A DNA stretch of 64,000 nucleotides from the NCBI GenBank assembly GCA_045640525.1, contig JAZUFE010000056.1:1-64000 (forward strand). Reading direction: 5' to 3'. A program made the translations under genes and the position numbers. Below the pieces are notes generated by a model. The model had not been told where the DNA came from and searched no databases. It worked only from the letters and a program-made list of their open reading frames with translations. The stretch comes from JAILLW01 sp045640525. Lineage in GTDB: Bacteria > Bacillota > Clostridia > Lachnospirales > Lachnospiraceae. Shown here in pieces: positions 35,327 through 45,119 of the stretch. How positions within the stretch are numbered: position 1 is the first letter of the stretch; every line of letters begins with the position of its first letter.

Positions 35327-37516
35327 GTGAATCCGGCCAAAAAGTGTATTAAAAAACTATTGATTGGAAAACAGAATATTCGATATAATTCCGAACTAAA
35401 GTCCAAAAAAACGGATTATAACAAATGGGTTCTTCAACAAGAACAACTATCAAATTTGAAAAATCCATTTTTAGGGCAAAATGTAAAATGTCAGACAATT
35501 GGATTTGACGGAAAACGATATGAAAGTTATCTTTCTGAAAATGACAGAGAACTTGCAGAATCGGAACAATTATGTAAACTAATTGAAATTATTGAGGAAT
35601 CAAAAAGCGAGAATTGCAAAGCACAATATCTTGTATCAGGGTCAAAAAACCTCCCCAAGGCGTATGAAACCGCAGTAAACCTGGGCACAAGCATAAACGC
35701 CGTTATTTTAATGAATTATCCCGGAGAATTTTCCGATAATGCAATTTTTAAAATTCATGACAAATTTCAAAAAAACAAAAATTTAATCGTGATTTACTCC
35801 GACGAAGATATGATAGGGAATGACGGTAAACGTTACAATCCTTGGTACAAACCGGATTGGGCACCTGATGACTTCCTTTCATATATGTATTTTGGCGGAT
35901 TTGTGGCAGTTAGATTTGATTCCATGAAAGAAGTTAAGCCGAAAGATGATGATAACGGATATTCATATTTATATAAGCTACTTCTTATGAATCGTGCGTT
36001 TGATTGTCATACATTACCCGCTACGGTATGCCACATTTCGGAAGTTTTGTATCACACACATGGTGTGTGCGGCTATGAGTATATTAAAAATGAAAGATTG
36101 AAGTGCCAGGTTAAAGAGAGAATATCCGATGTACTGGTTTCGATAGTTATTCCTTCGAAAGATCATCCGGAAATATTGTTTAAGTGTGTTGATTCGGTAA
36201 TGGAGGTCACCGGGCTTCTTCCTCAAATCAAATTGGAGATAGTATTGATAGATAATGGCAGTAATGATACCAATCGATCAACCATCGAAAGTTTGGTGGA
36301 GAATTATTCACAATCTGCCAAAATAGAGCGAATTGAATATATTTATGAACCCCATGAATTCAATTTCGCATATCTTTGCAATAAGGGAGCTCAAGCGGCC
36401 AAAGGTAACTATCTGTTGTTCTTGAATGATGATATGGAAATAATCGACCCTGATTGGCTGAATAAACTTGTGGAAAAGGCACACCTTCCTTATGCCGGAG
36501 CTGTCGGAGCCAAACTGTTGTATCCTAAATCGCTTAAACCACAGGGGAACATTATCCAACATGCCGGAATTACCAATTTGAGAATAGGCCCGGCACATAA
36601 ATTGCAATTTCTTTCCGATGATACGGATCATTATTACGGAAGAAACAGGCTATGTCATGACATGATGGGTGTAACAGGAGCCTGCTTGATGGTTAAACGG
36701 GAAGTCTTTGATGAAGTCGGTGGCTTCGACGAAAATCTGGCAGTTGCATTTAATGATGTTGATTTGTGCTATTCAATATATGAGAAGGGATATTACAATA
36801 TTCAGCGGAACGATGTTGTATTGTTACACTACGAATCACTAAGTCGCGGCAATGATTCCGAATCCGAGCAAAAACAGTTGAGATTGAACAAAGAAAAAGA
36901 TTATCTGTATTCAAAGCACAGAAATCTATACGGAAAAGATCCTTTTTACAATATTAATCTGACTACGGACATGCTTGAAGCAGAATATGCTCCCAAGTTC
37001 CATTACGAAGTTGATTTGAGCCGTAAATGGGCTAAAACAGAGGATGTAACAAGTGTTATCAATGAGGCGCGACATGACAGATGCGTGCGCGTAGGCATGG
37101 AATGTGCCATGGATATTTTTAAATGGAAATACGGAGTCAAATATTCTCCTAAGGAGGAATGTGATGAGGAAGATTTTGGGTACTATTTCCAAGGTTATAC
37201 CTTCGTGATTGGGGCTAATAACGCTTGTTACGAAAGACAGCTTTTGCTGAAAAATAGGGCATCCGGACGAATTTACGGCATAGAGACCTCGAATGAATAC
37301 AGAGGCGACATAGCCGCCAACATTCCGGATCAGCTAAATGTAGATTTAGCCGGATTCACGGCCAAAATTGCAGCTGATTCTCTGCCTGAGGGAAATTATC
37401 AATTCGGAATGTATATGAAGGATCGTACTTCAAAACAAAGATTGTATAATTGGAGTAACTGGACAATAGATATAGAAGGCAAGAAGGGTTGTCTGGTTAA
37501 CGAAAATCGTATTTAA
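35327..37516 (+). CDS. GT2 glycosyltransferase with degenerate first GT-A half
   Basis: 729 residues. Residues ~100-245 resemble only the second half of a GT2 domain (VIYSDEDMIG, YKPDWAPDDFLSYMYFGG); the nucleotide-binding N-terminal half is missing. A complete GT2 domain follows (~268-520: VSIVIPSKDHPE, LLFLNDDMEI, GAVGAKLLYP, GACLMVKREVFDEVGGFDE, NDVDLCYSIYEKGY, HYESLSRG). A beta-rich C-terminal domain ends the protein. It probably adds a sugar (rhamnose is a common substrate) to the growing chain in the cytoplasm. The GTG start at 35327 is about 10 nt after GAGGA; no ATG fits. Confidence 0.82.
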   Translation: MNPAKKCIKKLLIGKQNIRYNSELKSKKTDYNKWVLQQEQLSNLKNPFLGQNVKCQTIGFDGKRYESYLSENDRELAESEQLCKLIEIIEESKSENCKAQYLVSGSKNLPKAYETAVNLGTSINAVILMNYPGEFSDNAIFKIHDKFQKNKNLIVIYSDEDMIGNDGKRYNPWYKPDWAPDDFLSYMYFGGFVAVRFDSMKEVKPKDDDNGYSYLYKLLLMNRAFDCHTLPATVCHISEVLYHTHGVCGYEYIKNERLKCQVKERISDVLVSIVIPSKDHPEILFKCVDSVMEVTGLLPQIKLEIVLIDNGSNDTNRSTIESLVENYSQSAKIERIEYIYEPHEFNFAYLCNKGAQAAKGNYLLFLNDDMEIIDPDWLNKLVEKAHLPYAGAVGAKLLYPKSLKPQGNIIQHAGITNLRIGPAHKLQFLSDDTDHYYGRNRLCHDMMGVTGACLMVKREVFDEVGGFDENLAVAFNDVDLCYSIYEKGYYNIQRNDVVLLHYESLSRGNDSESEQKQLRLNKEKDYLYSKHRNLYGKDPFYNINLTTDMLEAEYAPKFHYEVDLSRKWAKTEDVTSVINEARHDRCVRVGMECAMDIFKWKYGVKYSPKEECDEEDFGYYFQGYTFVIGANNACYERQLLLKNRASGRIYGIETSNEYRGDIAANIPDQLNVDLAGFTAKIAADSLPEGNYQFGMYMKDRTSKQRLYNWSNWTIDIEGKKGCLVNENRI

Positions 37517-37523
37517 GGAGGGC

Positions 37524-39506
37524 ATGATGGATTATCGCGAACAATATGAAAAGGAGCATCTGCGAAATGCGGATTTGGCAGGAAGAGTTGCCGAACTGGA
37601 AGCTAAAGTGGATGACCTTAATTTTCAGCTTAATCGTATAAAAACAAATCCTGTTTGGAAGGCATCGTCTCCTGCCAGAAAGTGTATGCATTTTGTTATC
37701 AGACAAGGACGCAGGATTAAAAATTGCGGTTCATTAAAAGGAATAGCAGCCAAGGTCGCATACAAGAAGAATGAGAAAATCGCTATGGAACAATTCGGAA
37801 CCAAGAGTTTTCCGAATGATGAGCAACGAAAGAAGGAATCCGAGACGGTTTTTGAATACATGCCCAAGATAAGTATTCTGGTTCCTTTGTACAATACTCC
37901 CGAACAGTTTTTGAAAGAGATGATGGATTCGGTCATCAATCAGACATATTCGAATTGGGAATTGTGTCTTGCCGACGGCTCGGATGATGCACACGGATAT
38001 GTTAAGGACGTTGTGGCAGTATACCAAGACAAATATAACGCAAAAGATAACGTACGTATTGTATACGAAAAACTTGCCAAAAATGAAGGAATTTCCGGAA
38101 ATACGAACAAATGTCTTACATTGGCAACCGGAGAATATATAGGCTTGTTTGATCATGACGACATATTGCATCCGTCGGTATTGTTTGAATATGTGAAAGT
38201 GATTAACGAAAAGAATGCGGATTACATTTATTGCGACGAAACGACATTCAAATCCGGAAATATCGATAAGATGCTTACGATGCATTTTAAACCCGATTAT
38301 GCCATTGACAATCTGCGCGCCAATAATTATATATGCCATTTCAGCGTGTTTAAGAAAGAGTTACTGGAAGGCGACGAACTGTTCAGGTCACAATTTGACG
38401 GAAGCCAGGATCATGATATGATACTCCGACTTACGGATAAGGCTGAGAATATCGTTCATGTTCCGCGCCTGATGTACTATTGGAGATGTCATGAAGGATC
38501 GGTAGCATCCAATATTGATGCTAAACCATATGCCATCGAGGCGGCTAAAGGCGCTGTTGCGGATCACTTGAGAAGACATGGTTACGATCACTTCAAAATT
38601 ACGTCAACACGGGCGTTTGAGACCATATTCAAGATTAGATACGAAATAATCGGAACTCCTAAAATATCGATCGTTATTCCAAACAAGGATCATATAGATG
38701 ATTTGAGAAGATGTGTTAATTCGATATTGGAAAAGTCCACATATGATAATTATGAATTAATAATAGTCGAGAATAACAGTAAGCAGGAGACGACCTTCGA
38801 ATACTATAAGCAAATAAGTGATAATCCTAAGATTAAGCTAGTTACCTACAGTATGTCCGACGGGGAAAAATTCAACTACTCCAAGGTCAACAATTTTGGA
38901 GCGTCACAAGCTTCCGGAGAATACATACTTCTTCTTAACAATGATACGGAGGTTATAACCGTTAACTGTATGGAAGAACTTTTGATGTATGCGCAGCGCA
39001 GTGATGTTGCTTGCGTGGGAGCCAAGCTTTATTATCCTAACAAAACAATTCAACATGCCGGAGTAGTTTTGGCACTCGGCGCGCACCGAACCGCGGGGCA
39101 TAGCCACTATATGCAACATAGAGAGAATCTTGGGTATATGGGCCGCCTTTGCTATACGCAGGATGTTTCGGCCGTTACCGGAGCGTGTCTTTTGGTGAAG
39201 AAATCAATATTCGAGGAACTCGGCGGTTTGGGTGAAGATTTTGCCATTTCTTTGAACGATGTGGATTTTTGCCTTAAAGCTCGGGAGAAAGGTTATTTGA
39301 ATGTGTTTACGCCGTTTGCGGAATTGTACCATTATGAATCGGCATCAAGGGGCTCGGACATGGTAGGTGATAATGCACAAAGATATAACGAAGAGTCCGA
39401 ATACTTCAGAAATAAGTGGGCAGCGGTATTGGAAGCGGGGGACCCTTACTATAATCCGAACTTTTCGTTGGATAAGAGTGATTTTTCATTGAAAATTAAA
39501 GAATAG
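37524..39506 (+). CDS. Bifunctional tandem GT2 glycosyltransferase with N-terminal coiled coil
   Basis: 660 residues. Residues ~5-45 form a coiled coil (LAGRVAELEAKVDDLNFQL). Two complete GT2 domains follow: ~114-330 (ISILVPLYNTPEQF, GLFDHDDILH, FDGSQDHDMILR, YYWRCHEGS) and ~378-610 (ISIVIPNKDH, LLLNNDTEVI, GAKLYYPNKTIQHAG, GACLLVKKSIFEELGG, NDVDFCLKAREKGY). Both keep the DxD-type motifs, so two linkages may be made by one enzyme. A strong AAGGAGG site precedes ATG 37524; the adjacent ATG at 37527 is equally possible. It follows the degenerate GT2 gene by 7 nt. Confidence 0.88.
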   Translation: MMDYREQYEKEHLRNADLAGRVAELEAKVDDLNFQLNRIKTNPVWKASSPARKCMHFVIRQGRRIKNCGSLKGIAAKVAYKKNEKIAMEQFGTKSFPNDEQRKKESETVFEYMPKISILVPLYNTPEQFLKEMMDSVINQTYSNWELCLADGSDDAHGYVKDVVAVYQDKYNAKDNVRIVYEKLAKNEGISGNTNKCLTLATGEYIGLFDHDDILHPSVLFEYVKVINEKNADYIYCDETTFKSGNIDKMLTMHFKPDYAIDNLRANNYICHFSVFKKELLEGDELFRSQFDGSQDHDMILRLTDKAENIVHVPRLMYYWRCHEGSVASNIDAKPYAIEAAKGAVADHLRRHGYDHFKITSTRAFETIFKIRYEIIGTPKISIVIPNKDHIDDLRRCVNSILEKSTYDNYELIIVENNSKQETTFEYYKQISDNPKIKLVTYSMSDGEKFNYSKVNNFGASQASGEYILLLNNDTEVITVNCMEELLMYAQRSDVACVGAKLYYPNKTIQHAGVVLALGAHRTAGHSHYMQHRENLGYMGRLCYTQDVSAVTGACLLVKKSIFEELGGLGEDFAISLNDVDFCLKAREKGYLNVFTPFAELYHYESASRGSDMVGDNAQRYNEESEYFRNKWAAVLEAGDPYYNPNFSLDKSDFSLKIKE

Positions 39507-39565
39507 TCAATGTGCCATGAAATATGGTATATTATTGTCAGTAATAACTTTACGGAGGTCTGATT

Positions 39566-41287
39566 ATGACATACAAAGAGCAGTATAATTTTTGGCTTGA
39601 AAGCCCATACTTTGATGAAACTACCAAAAATGAATTGAAGAGTATTGCTTCGGATGAAAAGGAAATAGAAGATCGATTCTATAAAGAATTGGAATTCGGT
39701 ACAGGAGGTCTTCGCGGAGTTATCGGTGCCGGAATGAACAGAATGAATGTATATACGGTTCGAAAAGCCACTCAGGGACTTGCCAATTTCATTCTTAAGC
39801 AAGGAACACAGGATAAAGGGGTTGCAATCGCGTATGATTCGCGAAGAATGAGCCCGGAATTCGCTGATGTTGCTGCATTGTGTCTTAACGCCAACGGAAT
39901 CAAGGCGTATGTATTTGATGCCTTACGCCCTACTCCCGAATTGAGTTTTGCACTCAGAGAACTTAAATGTACGGCGGGCATTGTTGTTACCGCTTCACAC
40001 AATCCTCCGGAATATAACGGATACAAGGTATATTGGGAAGACGGCGCACAGGTAACGCCACCTTACGACGTTGATATAATTAACGAAGTTAAAGCCATAA
40101 CGGATATAACCACAGCCAAGACAATGGATATGGCACAAGCCAAGGCGGAGGGGTTGTATAATGTTATCGGTTCCGAGATTGATGACAAATATATGGTTGA
40201 ACTCAAGAAGCAGATTATTCATGAGGATATCATCAAAGAAGTTGCGAATGATATCAAGATTGTATATTCACCTTTCCACGGAACGGGAAATATTCCTGTC
40301 AGACGCGTGTTGAAGGAGCTTGGATTCAAAAATGTTTATGTTGTGCCGGAGCAGGAACTTCCGGATCCCGACTTTACAACTTTGGAGTATCCCAATCCCG
40401 AAGATCCTAAGGCATTTACGCTTGCTCTTAAACTTGCCAAGGAGAAGAATGCCGATATCATTTTGGCAACGGACCCTGATGCCGACAGATTGGGAATTTA
40501 TGCTTTGGATAAGGAAACAAACGAATACGTACCTTTTACCGGAAATATGTCAGGTATGCTTATAGCAGAGTATATACTTCGTGAAAGAAAAGCCGGCGGA
40601 TTAATGCCTAAGAATCCTGCACTCGTTACTACTATTGTTACAACCAACATGGCAAGAGCCATTGCGGAAGATTACGGTCTTAAATTTATTGAGGTTCTTA
40701 CAGGATTTAAGTATATCGGTGAGCAGATAAAGATATTTGAACGTGACAATACCTATAATTATGTGTTCGGACTTGAAGAATCATACGGATGCCTTGCCGG
40801 TACTCATGCAAGAGACAAGGATGCCGTGGTTGCCGTTATGTGTCTGTGCGAAGTTGCCGCATGGTGCAAAAAGAACGGAATTACTGTATGGGATCAGATG
40901 ATTAAACTGTATGAAAAGTACGGATACTATAAAGAGACACAGTATACGATTACTTTGAAGGGATTGGACGGAGCTAAACAGATTCAGGAAATTATGGATA
41001 AGCTCAGAAGCAATCCTCCCAAGGAGTTTGGGGGACTTAAGGTTAAAGAATTCCGCGATTACAAGACAGATAAAGTGGTTAATTATGAAACCGGTGCTAC
41101 CGGTACAACAGGCCTTCCCAACTCCAATGTTCTGTACTTTGATTTGGAAGAGGATGCATGGTGTTGCGCCCGCCCTTCGGGAACGGAACCCAAAATCAAA
41201 TTCTATATGGGAGTTAAAGGAACATCTATCGAGGATTCGGTTAAGAAGGTGGATGAATTGACCAAAGCTGTTAAAGCGTTGGTATAG
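39566..41287 (+). CDS. pgcA: Phosphoglucomutase/phosphomannomutase (alpha-D-phosphohexomutase family)
   Basis: 573 residues, the long PgcA type. Interconverts glucose-6-phosphate and glucose-1-phosphate. FGTGGLRGVIGAGMNRMN is the N-terminal substrate loop; the phosphoserine is Ser144 in TASHNPPEYNGYK; DPDADRLG binds Mg2+; and RPSGTEPKIKFY is the C-terminal phosphate-binding loop. CGGAGG precedes the ATG. A TATATT box at 39528-39533 suggests its own promoter although the -35 is poor. It provides the precursor for rfbA. A terminator follows. Confidence 0.94.
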   Translation: MTYKEQYNFWLESPYFDETTKNELKSIASDEKEIEDRFYKELEFGTGGLRGVIGAGMNRMNVYTVRKATQGLANFILKQGTQDKGVAIAYDSRRMSPEFADVAALCLNANGIKAYVFDALRPTPELSFALRELKCTAGIVVTASHNPPEYNGYKVYWEDGAQVTPPYDVDIINEVKAITDITTAKTMDMAQAKAEGLYNVIGSEIDDKYMVELKKQIIHEDIIKEVANDIKIVYSPFHGTGNIPVRRVLKELGFKNVYVVPEQELPDPDFTTLEYPNPEDPKAFTLALKLAKEKNADIILATDPDADRLGIYALDKETNEYVPFTGNMSGMLIAEYILRERKAGGLMPKNPALVTTIVTTNMARAIAEDYGLKFIEVLTGFKYIGEQIKIFERDNTYNYVFGLEESYGCLAGTHARDKDAVVAVMCLCEVAAWCKKNGITVWDQMIKLYEKYGYYKETQYTITLKGLDGAKQIQEIMDKLRSNPPKEFGGLKVKEFRDYKTDKVVNYETGATGTTGLPNSNVLYFDLEEDAWCCARPSGTEPKIKFYMGVKGTSIEDSVKKVDELTKAVKALV

Positions 41288-41295
41288 TTGATGGT

Positions 41296-41332
41296 AATCC
41301 GCTTGCGATAGTTATGTTGCAAGCGGATTTTT
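41296..41332 (+). terminator. Rho-independent terminator after pgcA
   Basis: AATCCGCTTGC (41296-41306) and GCAAGCGGATT (41319-41329) form an 11-bp stem with a 12-nt loop, followed by a T-run to 41332. The next gene starts only 7 nt further on. Confidence 0.88.
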
Positions 41333-41339
41333 AAATTAT

Positions 41340-42671
41340 ATGAACACAAACATTGTTAAAACTTTGAATTACATAAAGCGAAACGGCATAATTAAGGGTT
41401 ACTATGCTGTTCGCGAACGATTGGAGGCTCAAAAGGAACCTCCTTATATTTTTACCCCGATTAAGGAAGAAGAGAGACTTAATCAGCTTTCGGCTTCACT
41501 TGCGTATGATGTTACGTTCAGTATACTTGTGCCTGCATATGAAACCGACGAGGTTTATATGCGTGAACTGATAGACTCGGTCAGGGCACAAACGTACAGT
41601 AAATGGGAATTGATTATTGCAGATGCTTCCACATCCGATAAAGTGGCCAATGTAATCGGTGAGTATGCGGACGATAGAATTAAATATTTAAAACTGGAAA
41701 GTAATTTGGGAATATCGGGCAATTCAAATGCCGGTTTGGAATTGTGCCAAAACGAATATACGACTTTGCTTGATCATGATGATGTTCTGACTCAGGATGC
41801 GTTGTTTGCATTTGCTCAAAAAATAAGTGAAAAGCGCAAGAATGGCATTAAATTACAAATGTTATATTCTGACGAAGATAAAACAAATGCCGAAAATACG
41901 CTGTTTTTTGAACCAAACATCAAACCTGGATTTAATCTGGATTTACTACTTTCGAACAATTATATATGTCATTTTCTTTGCATTGAGACATCAATAATAC
42001 GAGAATTGAAATTTCGAAGTGAATATGACGGAGCTCAGGATCACGATCTTATTCTTAGAACAGTCAGATATCTAAGAGAAAGATATGGGAGAAATTTTGA
42101 AGAAATGATATGTCACATTCCCAAAGTTCTGTATCATTGGAGGTGTCATGAGGCATCGACGGCCGCAAATCCCAAAAGTAAGGAATACGCGTATATAGCC
42201 GGTAAAAGGTGCATCGAAGATTATCTGAAATCTGTCGGAATCAAGGCTGCGGTTAAGGAACTTCCGCATGTGGGATTCTATTATGTGGATTATGAACCCG
42301 ATATCTTTGCCCAACGTCCGGAGGTGGGAGCGATAGGATGTCGTATGCTGGATAAGCATAATCTGGTAGCAGACGGAATTTATGATGAAAATATGCAAAT
42401 TATGTATAAAGGACTTAAAAGCCGCTATTCCGGAGGATATCTTCACAGAGCGGCATGCCAGATGGAAGTTCCGTATGTTAATGTTAAGGGGATGATTCCA
42501 TCCGACGAGGCGGTCAAGATTTTGAGCAAACTGATAAACGACAGACCGGATATAACGGGTGATATCAAGAAACTCAGTATTGAATTTTGCAATATTATGA
42601 GGGCTAACGGGTATAAGTTCGTATATGACCCGGCAGTTACGGTCAAATATAAAGAGTGGGCTAAAAATTGA
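41340..42671 (+). CDS. GT2 glycosyltransferase with remnant of a second GT domain
   Basis: 443 residues. One complete GT2 domain (~58-290: FSILVPAYETDEVY, TTLLDHDDVLT, YSDEDKTNAEN, YDGAQDHDLILR, LYHWRCHEAS). The C-terminal ~115 residues (VGAIGCRMLDKHNLVADG, then GYKFVYDPAVTVKY) match only the second half of a further GT2 domain and lack the nucleotide-binding half, so only one activity is expected. The start is 7 nt past the pgcA terminator and has no Shine-Dalgarno. It is nevertheless the natural start, since the IKRNGIIKGYYAVRERL region is typical of family N-termini. Confidence 0.82.
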   Translation: MNTNIVKTLNYIKRNGIIKGYYAVRERLEAQKEPPYIFTPIKEEERLNQLSASLAYDVTFSILVPAYETDEVYMRELIDSVRAQTYSKWELIIADASTSDKVANVIGEYADDRIKYLKLESNLGISGNSNAGLELCQNEYTTLLDHDDVLTQDALFAFAQKISEKRKNGIKLQMLYSDEDKTNAENTLFFEPNIKPGFNLDLLLSNNYICHFLCIETSIIRELKFRSEYDGAQDHDLILRTVRYLRERYGRNFEEMICHIPKVLYHWRCHEASTAANPKSKEYAYIAGKRCIEDYLKSVGIKAAVKELPHVGFYYVDYEPDIFAQRPEVGAIGCRMLDKHNLVADGIYDENMQIMYKGLKSRYSGGYLHRAACQMEVPYVNVKGMIPSDEAVKILSKLINDRPDITGDIKKLSIEFCNIMRANGYKFVYDPAVTVKYKEWAKN

Positions 42672-42674
42672 AAA

Positions 42675-43637
42675 ATGAATAAAACAACAGTTGTTATACC
42701 TAATTACAACGGCATAGATTTTATCGAGAAATGTCTGACATCCGTTGAAAAGAGTACTGTGCCATTGAATATTACGGTGGTTGATAACGGCTCTTCGGAC
42801 GGTTCAAAGGAACTTGTGAAAGATAAATTTCCGAATGTAAAGCTTATAGAACTTTCGGAAAACACGGGATTTTGTCATGCGGTGAATGTCGGAATAGAGA
42901 ATTCGGATACACCGTATGTTTATCTTCTAAATAACGATACGGTTATTGAAGAGAATGCGGTTGAGATTCTCGAGAACGACATGGATACACTTCCGGGGGC
43001 TTTTTCGATTCAGTCCAAGATGGTGAAAATGCAGGATGCTTCTGTGATTGACAGTGCGGGCGATCTGTATTGTGCATTGGGGTGGGCGTACGCTTTGGGT
43101 AAAGATAAGCCGTCTTCAAAATATACGGGAATCCATAAAGTGTTTTCATGCTGTGGCGGTGCTGCATTGTATCGAAAGAAGATATTGAACGAAATAGGAT
43201 GCTTTGACGAAAAACATTTCGCATATTTGGAGGATGTGGATTTGGGATATAGGGCCAATCTGCATGGTTATACCAATTATACGGATTCGAACTCGGTGAT
43301 TTGTCATGCAGGGAGTGCGGCTTCGGGGTCCAGATATAATGAATTCAAAGTTGCGCATTCTTCAAGAAACAGTATATATCTGATTTACAAAAATATGCCG
43401 ATTGTGCAGGTGATTGTCAATTTGCCGTTCTTCCTTTTCGGATATATTGTCAAATGGCTTTTCTTTATTAAAAAAGGTCTGGGACATACTTATATTGAGG
43501 GGATTCGACAGGGACTGGCGCTGTGCGGAACTGATTATGCGAAGGAACATAAAGTCAAGTTTGTATTTAAAAGAATCGGAAGATATATTATTATAGAGAT
43601 TAAACTGATTGGAAATATATTCAGGCGATTAAGTTAG
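42675..43637 (+). CDS. GT2 glycosyltransferase, rhamnosyltransferase-like
   Basis: 320 residues. TTVVIPNYNGIDFIEKCL, VVDNGSSDGS, ENTGFCHAVNVGIENS and YLLNNDTVIEE are the GT2 nucleotide-binding and DxD-type motifs; ALYRKKILNEIGCFDE and LEDVDLGYRANLHGY follow. The C-terminal ~65 residues hold one or two hydrophobic segments (VIVNLPFFLFGYIVKWLFF) that may bind the membrane. It starts 3 nt after the preceding GT2 stop with a poor ribosome binding site. The sugar is inferred from family resemblance only. Confidence 0.85.
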   Translation: MNKTTVVIPNYNGIDFIEKCLTSVEKSTVPLNITVVDNGSSDGSKELVKDKFPNVKLIELSENTGFCHAVNVGIENSDTPYVYLLNNDTVIEENAVEILENDMDTLPGAFSIQSKMVKMQDASVIDSAGDLYCALGWAYALGKDKPSSKYTGIHKVFSCCGGAALYRKKILNEIGCFDEKHFAYLEDVDLGYRANLHGYTNYTDSNSVICHAGSAASGSRYNEFKVAHSSRNSIYLIYKNMPIVQVIVNLPFFLFGYIVKWLFFIKKGLGHTYIEGIRQGLALCGTDYAKEHKVKFVFKRIGRYIIIEIKLIGNIFRRLS

Positions 43638-43644
43638 GAAAAGT

Positions 43645-45054
43645 ATGATAAAAGATAATCAAAAACTGCTAAATAGGTTACATTTGGTAATCGATGCAGC
43701 GGTTGTTGCAATTTCATATCTTCTTGCATGGTATTTGAAATTTGCCACCGGCTTTTCACAAGAAGATCCGACAATAGGAATATTGGACAGAGGAACGTAT
43801 TTCAGCGCTCTTTGGTTTTTGGTTCCGTTGTATGTGATTCTTTATTATATGTTTAATATGTATGCTCCCAAAAGAGCTACCATGCGCCGATATGAAATAT
43901 TTGGAATCTTTAAAGCCAATACGGTCGGAATAGTCATCTTCATGATGATATTGTTTTTGGTGGAGCAGTATGATTTGTCCAGAAGCATGTTGGCGATTTT
44001 CTACGTGGTTAATCTGGTTTTGACTACGGCTGTCAGAACTCTAATAAGAAGTATTCTGCAAGTGTTCAGACGAAAAGGATATAATCAAAAATACGTTTTA
44101 CTGGTAGGATATTCAACGGCTGCGGAAGAGTATATAACAAGGATTAATCAGAATCCGCAGTGGGGATACGTAATTCGCGGTATTTTGGACGACACCGTTC
44201 CGAGAGGAACGATGTATAAGGGTGTCAAAGTTGTCGGAGGGATTGATAATTTAAGGTATATTTTACCGGAAAACAAGCTTGACGAAATAGCAATAACGAT
44301 AGCCCTGAAAGATTATGAAAAACTTGCGGATATTGTTGATATTTGTGAAAAATTCGGCGTTCACACCAAATTTATTCCGGATTACAATTCTTTGGTACCG
44401 TCTAATCCGTATACTGAAGATGTGTTGGGATTGCCGGTAATAAATATCAGATACGTTCCGCTGAATAATGCAATAAACCAGTTCCTGAAAAGAACAGGAG
44501 ATATATTGGGTGCTTTGATCGGAATAATTGTATCAAGCCCTGTTATGCTTGTGTGTGCAATCGCCGTTAAACTGTCGAGCAAAGGCCCGATTATTTTTAA
44601 ACAGGAGAGAATCGGACTTCATAACAAACCGTTCAAAATGTACAAATTCCGTTCTATGGTTGTTCAAAAGTCTACTGATGAAGAACATGGTTGGACAACG
44701 AAAGATGATGCGCGGGTAACAAAATTCGGAAAGTTTATGCGTAAAACATCCATCGATGAGTTACCGCAGCTTTTCAATATACTGATAGGTGAGATGTCTT
44801 TGGTCGGCCCCCGTCCGGAAAGGCCTCAGTTTGTCGACAAGTTTAAAGAAGAAATTCCAAGATACATGATTAAACATCAGGTTCGTCCGGGACTTACGGG
44901 ATGGGCACAGGTTAATGGATTCAGAGGTGATACTTCCATAAGAAAAAGGATAGAATACGATTTGTTCTATATTGAGAATTGGACATTCTCTTTAGATATT
45001 AAAATAATGTTTATGACGGTATTCAAGGGCTTTCATAACAAGAATGCCTACTAA
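43645..45054 (+). CDS. Polyprenyl glycosylphosphotransferase (WbaP/initiating sugar transferase)
   Basis: 469 residues. Four N-terminal helices (~10-130) and a nucleotide-binding-like region (~140-250, YVLLVGYSTAAEEY) precede the transferase domain (~281-469): KRTGDILGALIG, GPIIFKQERIG, FKMYKFRSM, DELPQLFNIL, GEMSLVGPRPERP and RPGLTGWAQVNG. It transfers a sugar-1-phosphate to undecaprenyl phosphate, the first committed step of the polymer. AGGAAAAG precedes the ATG. It lies 7 nt after a GT2 gene, so chain start and extension are co-expressed. Confidence 0.93.
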   Translation: MIKDNQKLLNRLHLVIDAAVVAISYLLAWYLKFATGFSQEDPTIGILDRGTYFSALWFLVPLYVILYYMFNMYAPKRATMRRYEIFGIFKANTVGIVIFMMILFLVEQYDLSRSMLAIFYVVNLVLTTAVRTLIRSILQVFRRKGYNQKYVLLVGYSTAAEEYITRINQNPQWGYVIRGILDDTVPRGTMYKGVKVVGGIDNLRYILPENKLDEIAITIALKDYEKLADIVDICEKFGVHTKFIPDYNSLVPSNPYTEDVLGLPVINIRYVPLNNAINQFLKRTGDILGALIGIIVSSPVMLVCAIAVKLSSKGPIIFKQERIGLHNKPFKMYKFRSMVVQKSTDEEHGWTTKDDARVTKFGKFMRKTSIDELPQLFNILIGEMSLVGPRPERPQFVDKFKEEIPRYMIKHQVRPGLTGWAQVNGFRGDTSIRKRIEYDLFYIENWTFSLDIKIMFMTVFKGFHNKNAY

Positions 45055-45055
45055 C

Positions 45056-45085
45056 TTGACGAATAGGTTAAACTGTGAGAGAATT
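45056..45085 (+). promoter_or_regulatory. Possible promoter for the LCP gene
   Basis: TTGACG (45056-45061) lies right after the glycosylphosphotransferase stop. An AGAATT-like -10 starts about 18 bp downstream. The spacer is not ideal and the evidence is modest. Confidence 0.3.
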
Positions 45086-45119
45086 ATGCGTCCTATGTAG
45101 TTAGGTAAGGAGAAATATT

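Noticed and set aside
37524..39506. Hyaluronan/cellulose synthase-type processive GT
   Set aside because: No membrane helices and no QxxRW motif; two non-processive GT2 domains fit better.
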